DNA from: Chthonomonadales bacterium
Lineage (GTDB): Bacteria; Armatimonadota; Chthonomonadetes; Chthonomonadales; CAJBBX01
Assembly (NCBI GenBank): GCA_027459625.1
Contig: DAIDHP010000021.1
Coordinates: 1-64,000 of the forward strand
Direction: 5' to 3'
Length of the DNA: 64,000 bases
Shown here: positions 16,804 through 24,080 of the stretch, piece by piece
How positions within the stretch are numbered: position 1 is the stretch's first letter
How the letters are laid out: every line of letters begins with the position of its first letter
Program-made: the position numbers and the translations under genes
The notes under the pieces: model-generated
What the model was told of the DNA's origin: nothing
The model's input: the letters and a program-made list of their open reading frames with translations, nothing else
Databases searched by the model: none

Positions 16804-18093
16804 TTATTTCTTCAAAACGTACGGAACGCCCGAATAGGCGTTCCGTATACGATCCGTGCGTGACTGCGACAACTTTAACGGGGGCAGGGCGGTCTCTATC
16901 TGTTTCAGATGGACGCCTAGCACCGCAACGGCTATGGAATCAAGCTCCTTCACATTTCCGGTCAGGTGAATGGTTCTGTGCATATGCATGGCTGTTTGAC
17001 CCGGAGCCAAAGCCAATGCGGGGGAACTGCTCTCCACCTCGTAGAAATTGCCCATTCGCGTGCCGAGTTGATTCGGCCCGTCGTTGTAGCTGTTTTCCAC
17101 GTCGCCGCCGAATGGATGCTTCTGGATTTTCCAGAGGGAGTTCACATAGCTGGTGACTCCTTTGGGTAGGTTGAGTTGAATGATGGTTAGCGTGTGGGTG
17201 CCGGCGCTGTAACTGCCAAGAACGCCTTTGGCGCGTCTCGGATTGACACCGATCTTGCTGCGGTAATTGGCATCCGCTCGGAAGAAAATATCGCCATTCT
17301 TCATTTGGATCCTGTTGGCGGGAATCTTGCCGAAATAATCGGTGGTGGCGATTTTACCCAGTTTGGAGACCGGTCCTTGTTTGTAAGGCACCACAACGGT
17401 GGAGGTGGGGGATGCGTTGAACTGACCTAGTATCCAGATGGAGAGAAGTCCGGTGGACTTATTCCATTTTTTATTTCCGATGTTGGTCAGCTTATTGATA
17501 GTCTCATATCCCACCAACTTAACGCCATGCTTTGGCGAGACATGCAGATCACTCCAAACCTGAGAGGGACTGAGAAGGCGAACTTGACGATCCACGCGAA
17601 CGGAGAAGACCGTGCCGTGGTAATTCTTTAACTTGAACTCCTTCCGAAATGTCGCCTGACGAGAGTTTGCGCTCACCACGCTGAACGGCTGAGAATCATA
17701 GGGCGCGGGAGTTTGCCAATGCTGCATATCGAACGGGGCGCGAGGCGGGAAGAAGAGAGCGAATTGACCGCCTTCAGGCCCGATCCAGAATCGGTCCTCG
17801 CCGCCGAATGCGTTCATGTGCGGAACGAGCTTGCCGGTGGCGATGAATTTGTCGTTTACGAAACCATAGCTTAACCCGTTATCCCCGTCCACGCTGCTGG
17901 TCATGACCCTTCCCTGATAGGCTGGAACCACCAGCACCGCCGGACCGTTTTTCCCTTCGGAGAGGATAATCGTTTTGACATGCTTTTTTAGGAAAGATGC
18001 CTCCTTGCCGAAGGTGTCCGCCGCGAGGGAGCGGCAGGGGAAAAGAGATGCGATCAATACAAGAGATGAGAGAAGCAGAACATTTTTTATCAT
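16804..18093 (-). CDS. Secreted DUF6786-like protein
   Basis: The start MIKNVLLLSSLVLIASLF follows AAAGGAG; an upstream ATG adds a non-signal segment. The 429-residue protein has a signal peptide ending near SLAA. Motifs FLKKHVKTIILS, VPAYQGRVMTSSVDG, HMNAFGGEDRFWIGPEGGQFALFF and YNDGPNQLGTRMGNFYEVE match my recollection of DUF6786, a beta-rich family of secreted proteins in Planctomycetes, Bacteroidetes and Armatimonadota; the GGEDRFWIGPEGG segment resembles the aldose-epimerase-like fold. A role in exported sugar handling is inference. The gene is in a presumed operon with the aldo/keto reductase. Confidence 0.7.
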   Translation of the reverse strand: MIKNVLLLSSLVLIASLFPCRSLAADTFGKEASFLKKHVKTIILSEGKNGPAVLVVPAYQGRVMTSSVDGDNGLSYGFVNDKFIATGKLVPHMNAFGGEDRFWIGPEGGQFALFFPPRAPFDMQHWQTPAPYDSQPFSVVSANSRQATFRKEFKLKNYHGTVFSVRVDRQVRLLSPSQVWSDLHVSPKHGVKLVGYETINKLTNIGNKKWNKSTGLLSIWILGQFNASPTSTVVVPYKQGPVSKLGKIATTDYFGKIPANRIQMKNGDIFFRADANYRSKIGVNPRRAKGVLGSYSAGTHTLTIIQLNLPKGVTSYVNSLWKIQKHPFGGDVENSYNDGPNQLGTRMGNFYEVESSSPALALAPGQTAMHMHRTIHLTGNVKELDSIAVAVLGVHLKQIETALPPLKLSQSRTDRIRNAYSGVPYVLKK

Positions 18094-18357
18094 ACCGTTG
18101 TCTCCTTTACTTAGAGGTGCGAAACTCGTTAGGTTTGGGGTTCGCCTCTTTGTTAACAATCCGCAATCGCCTTAATGGAGGAACCGATGGCCGCATATTG
18201 AGAGAGGCGTGGTATTCCCTTGCATTGCGAATTACAATGGTATTTTTACCCTATGTTAAGGCGATTTGAATAGCCGTTGGATATCTTTCCCGGTAATACC
18301 CGGTGGGTTGCAATTCCGCATGGGAATCCGGCAGAATGTTGAATGAAGGAGAAGATT

Positions 18358-18729
18358 ATGAACCAAAAAGAAAACACAGGGACTTCGGAACCGAAGGAAC
18401 AACCGAAGAGCGTTCGGTTTAAAAGCGTGAAAATGGGAGCCACCGCCACGGGAGCCTCCGCCACAGGAGCCTCCGCCACAGGAGCCTCTGCGACAGGCGC
18501 ATCCGCCCTTGGCGCTGGTGCCGTAGGTGCATTCGCAACGGGAGCCGCTGCGTTCGGAGCGATATCTCTGGGGGCTTTGGCGATTGGAGCGGTTGCGATT
18601 GGAGCTTTGGCGATTGGCAGTCTTGCCTTGGGGCGGGTTCGGATTAAAAAAATGAGGATCGACGAACTAGAGGTGAAAAGACTGCATATTTGCGAACTGA
18701 TTAACGATTCGGAGGCGCCTCCAAGTTGA
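18358..18729 (+). CDS. Gly/Ala pentad-repeat protein
   Basis: The start at MNQKENTGTSE follows AAGGAG; an ATG 15 nt earlier overlaps that ribosome site. The 123-residue protein has a polar head, then at least 14 consecutive five-residue units of the form G-A-x-A-[T/L/I/F/V] (residues about 27-96). The same five-residue spacing continues through KKMRI-DELEV-KRLHI-CELIN. The regular hydrophobic positions suggest a narrow parallel beta-helix, like pentapeptide-repeat proteins but with Gly-Ala in place of the A-D/N-L signature. There is no signal peptide. Similar Gly/Ala-rich proteins of unknown role occur in other bacteria. It converges on flgM with a shared terminator. Confidence 0.7.
   Translation: MNQKENTGTSEPKEQPKSVRFKSVKMGATATGASATGASATGASATGASALGAGAVGAFATGAAAFGAISLGALAIGAVAIGALAIGSLALGRVRIKKMRIDELEVKRLHICELINDSEAPPS
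18436..18645 (+). repeat. Array of fourteen 15-bp in-frame units
   Basis: From 18436 the DNA is a tandem series of 15-bp units beginning GGNGC. Units 2-4 are near-identical (GGAGCCTCCGCCACA twice, then GGAGCCTCTGCGACA); later units diverge at DNA level but keep the protein pattern. The identical units in the N-terminal part suggest recent slippage expansion. Confidence 0.85.
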
Positions 18730-18854
18730 ACCATGTGCTCATCCTGCGGCATCCTCGTTGTTTTACGTCACTTTCGCCTTTTTGTAGAGAACCGTTCCAT
18801 TCTCCGCATGGGCGCCGGGGAAAATCGGCTGAGCTTGCGGGTTGAGCGAGTAAA

Positions 18855-18883
18855 AAAGCGGGGACTTGTATCGTCCCCGCTTT
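18855..18883. terminator. Strong bidirectional Rho-independent terminator
   Basis: AAAGCGGGGAC (18855-18865) is perfectly complementary to GTCCCCGCTTT (18873-18883) with a 7-nt loop. On the minus strand the stem ends in a run of six T, giving a classic terminator for flgM. On the plus strand it can end the pentad-repeat transcript. Confidence 0.9.
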
Positions 18884-18920
18884 GGAAAAACCGATTGAGG
18901 TGGTTGTGAGAATCACCCTG

Positions 18921-19238
18921 CTAACGAATCCTGTCCGCATAGGCTCTGCGCATGATCAAATCCGCAATCTCGCCGCCGGTAACATGGTACGTACCATTAT
19001 CTATTTGAGATTTGAGACTTTGCACCATCTCATCGCGCGTGTCCGGAGAGTTATTCACCACTTGCTTGGCGAGTTGGATCTCCTGCGCTCGGGAGGATAA
19101 CTCCACGCTGGCCGCAGGATGTTGATTGCTGACCTGCGCAACCGCAACTCCCGTGTTCGGGTTGGATGCGTTACCCGCAACCCCCCCCGCCTGCTGAGTG
19201 CGGAGAATGTTGCCAACCTCTTCCATCGATATTTTCAT
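18921..19238 (-). CDS. flgM: FlgM-type anti-sigma-28 factor
   Basis: The start MKISMEEVGNIL follows AAAGGGG. The 105-residue protein has the FlgM layout: a disordered Asn/Ala/Gly-rich N-terminus, then VELSSRAQEIQLAKQVV and the sigma-binding C-terminal helices with SPDTRDEMVQSLKSQIDNGTYHVTGGEIADLIMRRA. FlgM holds the flagellar sigma factor FliA inactive until the hook is complete. No other flagellar gene lies in the window. Its leader carries a class-I cyclic-di-GMP riboswitch. Confidence 0.9.
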   Translation of the reverse strand: MKISMEEVGNILRTQQAGGVAGNASNPNTGVAVAQVSNQHPAASVELSSRAQEIQLAKQVVNNSPDTRDEMVQSLKSQIDNGTYHVTGGEIADLIMRRAYADRIR

Positions 19239-19244
19239 TGTTTG

Positions 19245-19281
19245 CCCCTTTCTCATCGGGGATTTCCCGTGAGGAAAATCC
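19245..19281 (-). promoter_or_regulatory. Candidate expression platform of the flgM riboswitch
   Basis: Read on the minus strand, GGATTTTCC then TCAC then GGGAAATCC (19281-19260) form a hairpin with one G-T pair. Immediately after, CCCC at 19261-19258 can instead pair with the GGGG of the flgM ribosome site at 19248-19245. The two pairings share bases at 19260-19261, so they compete. This fits a switch that hides or frees the ribosome site; which state c-di-GMP favours cannot be told from sequence. Confidence 0.5.
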
Positions 19282-19290
19282 GAAGTCGAA

Positions 19291-19388
19291 AGACGGCAAC
19301 CTGGCAGCCATAGCTTCCCGAGGGGTTCCCCTCAAGCCTTTAGGCCCATGGTTTTGCGTCCCTGCATTTCTGAAGGTTTGCCTTTTGC
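19291..19388 (-). promoter_or_regulatory. Cyclic-di-GMP-I (GEMM-I) riboswitch in the flgM leader
   Basis: Read on the minus strand the element contains, in order, the conserved blocks GGCAAACC, CAGGGACGCAAA, GGGCCTAA, a variable hairpin (GAGGGGAACCCCTC), then TATGGCTGCCAGGTTGCC. Order, spacing and the closing GGCAA/TTGCC helix match the class-I aptamer that binds cyclic di-GMP. It ends about 50 nt before the flgM start codon. Confidence 0.95.
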
Positions 19389-19554
19389 ATCTCTTCTGAA
19401 CTTATTATCGGCGGACTATCTCGAAATACTTAGGCCTCGGAACGTGAAAATGGTAAAAAACTGTTAATTCGCACAGTCGGAACTCATATTTCGGCAAAGT
19501 CCTGTGAAAACTTTCGTATCATACAAAATATCACAATCGGGATAGTTTGTCAAG

Positions 19555-19576
19555 TACGATAACGCTCCATATCGTA
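19555..19576. promoter_or_regulatory. Inverted repeat upstream of the metY promoter
   Basis: TACGATA at 19555-19561 is perfectly repeated in inverse as TATCGTA at 19570-19576, 8 nt apart. It lies about 40 nt upstream of the metY -35 box, a suitable place for an activator or repressor. The regulator is unknown. Confidence 0.4.
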
Positions 19577-19613
19577 TCTTCTTCGCGGCGGCGCCGGGCG
19601 ATGAGAAACATAT

Positions 19614-20975
<1,362 letters not shown>

Positions 20976-20985
20976 CGACTTCCTT

Positions 20986-21027
20986 GCGGAGAGTGGGGCG
21001 GATAAAAAAAACCTTCTCACTCTCCGC
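20986..21027 (+). terminator. Hairpin after metY
   Basis: GCGGAGAGTG (20986-20995) pairs perfectly with CACTCTCCGC (21018-21027). The 22-nt loop contains an A-run. It lies 10 nt past the metY stop. There is no U-tract, so it may act as a terminator or as a 3'-end stabiliser. Confidence 0.6.
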
Positions 21028-21246
21028 GCTTGCATCTCGCCGCACAACTCTTCGCCCCCGATTGGCTCCCAAATATCTCCTCCCATTGCATATCAGATCA
21101 TCCGCATTTTTATCCCACATTTAATGAACGCAGGGATATCTCAGCGAGGCGCACGCCAATGAGGTATGCATCGAATCTCCATATCTGGTACATTTATCAA
21201 TAACGACTATGATTGTGAAAGCGAAGAAGTCAAGAAAAAATACACG

Positions 21247-21457
21247 ATGCCCGTCATCATCGAGAAGGATAAGGACGGTTATTATGCGGAATGCCCGGCT
21301 TTGCAAGACTGCTACGCACAGGGAGTCACCTGCGAGGAATCTCTCGCAAACATCAAAGACGACGCAGCCTTGCATCAAGGATAGATTCGCAAAGGGTGAG
21401 AAGATTGAGATTCCGGAGATGATCCGTGCCACTACCTTGGAAGTGGCATCCTTATGA
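21247..21457 (+). pseudogene. hicB: Frameshifted HicB-type antitoxin gene
   Basis: The first frame reads MPVIIEKDKDGYYAECPAL, then LANIKDDAALH and stops at 21382-21384. The next frame at once supplies the missing tail, IKDRFAKGEKIEIPEM then IRATTLEVAS, exactly as in HicB antitoxins. Restoring two bases (CAT-ATC instead of CATC near 21377) would rejoin the frames as ALHIKDRF. HicB normally neutralises the mRNA interferase HicA; no hicA is visible on either side. The true start may lie a few codons upstream (KKKYTMPV). This is a decayed gene or, less likely, an assembly error. Confidence 0.75.
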
Positions 21458-21585
21458 CACGCCTTCCACAAGTAACCGGTGCATCGTTTTTATATTCATC
21501 ACGGAAAATACAAGCTAAAGGTATTATGAAGGTGAAGCAATAAATGGAGTCCCTTGCAAACCTATATACGGCATGCGGAGGGTTC

Positions 21586-21617
21586 CGAATATGCCGACAT
21601 GAAGGTCGGCATATTCG
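21586..21617. repeat. Perfect 13-bp inverted repeat
   Basis: CGAATATGCCGAC (21586-21598) is perfectly complementary to GTCGGCATATTCG (21605-21617) with a 6-nt loop. It stands between the broken hicB and the methyltransferase remnant. It could be a terminator without U-tract or a mobile palindromic element. Confidence 0.6.
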
Positions 21618-21670
21618 AATGCAAGGCATGGGCGCTATCTCAATTTACACAAAATAACCGAGGATAATGA

Positions 21671-22498
21671 ATGACCGAGTTGATCTGGGATGGAAAATAC
21701 GATACGAACGGACGGAAAACCGCGCCATTGCGCATCAGCCTGCCGTTCCAGACCGTGGAAACCGTGAATGAATCCGCGCAGGAACGGCAAAAAGCTTTGG
21801 ACCTATTCAGCGAAGGTTCCGAAACCGAATGGCGCAACCGCCTGATCTGGGGCGACAAAAAGTATGTTCTTCCCTCGTTGCTTCCTGAATTCGCCGGCAA
21901 AGTGAACCTGATCTACATCGACCCGCCCTTCAACACCGGTGCCGATTTCTCCTACACCGCCACCGTCCCGGATGATCCGGGAGAGGAGACTGGCGGGGCT
22001 TCGTTTGTGAAGGAGGCGAGTGTGATAGAGCAAAAGGCGTATCGTGATACTTAGGGTCGGGGGATGGATTCCTATCTTCAATGGTTCTACGAGACGGTCG
22101 TTCTTCTGCGCGAACTCCTATCCGAAACTGGAAGCATTTATGTGCATCTTGATTATCATATCAGCCATTATGCCAAGGCAGTTATGGATGACGTGTTCGG
22201 TGAAAGCAATTTCCGAAATGAAATCGTTGTGAATAGAACACGCAAAAATATCATTGAGGCCAAAACGATATATTCATTGAATATTGCGTATGATATTCTT
22301 TTTATTTACGCGAAATCCTCTGCTCATCGAATGAATCCCGTTTATCGCGAGATAAAAAGAGAAGAAAGATGGCATTCATTGGATGCTCCAAACTGGTCCG
22401 GGGGAAGACCCAATCTTATTTACGAATTATTTGGAAAAATGCCACCTAAAGGTAGATGTTGGGCATGGGAAAAAGAAAGGGCAGAACAGGCGTTAAAA
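21671..22498 (+). pseudogene. Truncated, nonsense-mutated adenine DNA methyltransferase (Mod-like)
   Basis: The reading frame starts MTELIWDGKYDTNG behind GAGG and carries the catalytic motif IV as IYIDPPFNTGADF. At 22052-22054 the frame hits TAG where homologs have Trp (QKAYRDT-x-GRGMDSYLQWFYE), then continues in the same frame with SGSIYVHLDYHISHY-type residues (TGSIYVHLDYHIS) and NWSGGRPNLIYE. It is cut at about 22498 by the ISL3-family element, losing the C-terminal half. Such enzymes pair with a helicase/nuclease in type III-like restriction systems; no partner is present. The gene cannot work as it stands. Confidence 0.85.
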
Positions 22499-23892
22499 GG
22501 TTCCTCGCTGTTTTGTGTGGGTAGTCATTGACAAGGTATCCTATCTCCAACATCATCTCACCCAAGGAAAGACATCAAAATGAACCATGAAAACGCACTT
22601 TTCTCCGCCGCGTTTGGATTGCAGCCACCTTACAAGGTTATCAAGGTCGATTTTAATATTGAAACCGGGGAGCTTCACATCCATCTCGATTATTCCGGGG
22701 GAAGTGAGTTTCCCCGCCCCGAATGCACTGCATCCTCCAAGGTGTATGACGCCAAACCTCGACGATGGCGTCATCTGAACTTCTTCGAACATCGCACATA
22801 TCTTCACGCGCCGGTTCCCCGCGTTAACTGCCTTCGATGCGGTGTCAAGACCGTGCGTGTGCCCTGGAGCCGACCGGAAAGCGGATTCACTTTGTTGTTC
22901 GAGGCGATCGTCATCATGCTTTGTCAGTCTATGCCCGTAAACGCCGTCGCCCGGATGTTGAACGTTCACGACACCCGGATATGGCGCATTGGGTCAGGCA
23001 TTACGTCGAGGAGGCGCGTTCGAAGGTCGACATGAGCGAAGTGAGCGAGCTTGGCGTTGACGAAACATCCGTCAAGCCCGGCCACAAGTACGTGAGTGTT
23101 TTCGCCGACATTCGCGGAAAGCGGGTTTTGTTCGTTACGGTGGGCAAGGACAATCGAACCTTCGGGAGTTTTAGCGAAGAGTTAAGGAGTCACGGAGGCT
23201 TCCCCTCCAACATTAAGACAATTTGCATGGACATGTCACCCGCCTTCATTTATGAGAAAACTTGTTTTCGATGAGGGCGCTTTGAATGAGTTTCCCGACG
23301 CCAATATCACATTTGATCGTTTTCACGTGACCAAACCGGCGAATAACGCCGTTGATCAAATCCGCCGCCAGGAGGTGAAAATGAACGATCTTCTAAAACA
23401 GAGCCGTTATATCTGGTTGAAGCGACCGGAAAATCTTACGGATCGCCGGAAGGACAAGCTCGAAATGCTGCAAATGCTTAACTTTTCAACGGCCAAGGCC
23501 TATCAATCGAAAACAAGTTTCTCATTGATGAAGCTAAACCTCCTTGAGCTTTGGGATCTTCCGGACCGTGAGACAGCCGCCGCCCATCTTGACGCATGGT
23601 ATCTGTGGGTTACGCAAAGCGATATCGGGCTGAGCATGAAAAGACTGGCGAAAGCGATAAAGGCTTACGCTTCGCGTATTCTTAATTACTTCCCGGACCG
23701 ACTTACAAACGGGCTTATGGAGGGGATAAACTCCCTCATCCAAGCGGCCAAAGCCAAGGCGCGAGGGTATCGAAATTCAAGCTATTTCAAAACAATCATT
23801 TACCTCATAGCGGGCAAGTTGAATTTCGAGTTGCCCGGATGAAACAGGTGGGAACGGGTAATATTATTATCCACACGAAATAGCGAGGATCC
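22499..23892 (+). mobile_element. ISL3-family insertion sequence with 30-bp terminal inverted repeats
   Basis: The left end (22499-22528, starting GGTTCCTCGCTG) and the reverse complement of the right end (23863-23892, GGATCCTCGCTA) agree at 24 of 30 positions, including a GTGTGG block. Length 1394 bp and the GG start suit ISL3. It contains one transposase gene, broken by two frameshifts. The 8-bp flanks (left CGTTAAAA, right AATATATT) do not match, so a target duplication is not evident. Confidence 0.85.
22580..23842 (+). pseudogene. ISL3 transposase with two frameshifts
   Basis: Three consecutive frames rebuild one ISL3 transposase: a zinc-knuckle-like head with CTASSKVYDAKPRRWRHL and VNCLRCGVKTVRVPW; then HYVEEARSKVDMSEV, LGVDETSVKPGHKYVSVF and ICMDMSPAFI; then ITFDRFHVTKPANNAVDQI and the tail LMEGINSLIQAAKAKARGY. 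The DDE catalytic residues lie in LGVDETS, CMDMSPAF and MEGINS. Frame break 1 is near 22991 (two extra G, or one lost base). Frame break 2 is a 22-nt insertion at 23251-23272. The element can no longer move by itself. Confidence 0.9.
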
Positions 23893-23963
23893 AATATATT
23901 ATTTGGAATAAATATATTTCAAAATGGAATAGTGAACGTAATGAGATAAACATCCAACTATAA

Positions 23964-24074
23964 TACAATGATCTACCCTCAGGTGTATATATCCCATTTC
24001 CCAATAAGTTTGATGTAGTACCTGCTACCGCTGCGACGATGAACGGAGATTTTGCAGGCGGACGTTATAACTGA
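23964..24074 (+). other. Possible remnant of a coding sequence right of the IS
   Basis: A stop-to-stop frame of 36 codons reads YNDLPSGVYIPFPNKFDV and then VPATAATMNGDFAGGRYN, which looks protein-like but has no start. The stretch between it and the IS end (23893-23963) is AT-rich without a clear frame. It could be the tail of a gene destroyed by the insertion. It does not obviously continue the methyltransferase. Confidence 0.25.
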
Positions 24075-24080
24075 ATGGTA

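Noticed and set aside
22052-22054. TAG read as Trp or another amino acid (recoding)
   Set aside because: Other genes in the window end normally at TAG, and the gene is also cut by an IS, so simple decay is more likely.
22491-23900. 8-bp target duplication around the ISL3 element
   Set aside because: The flanks CGTTAAAA and AATATATT do not match.
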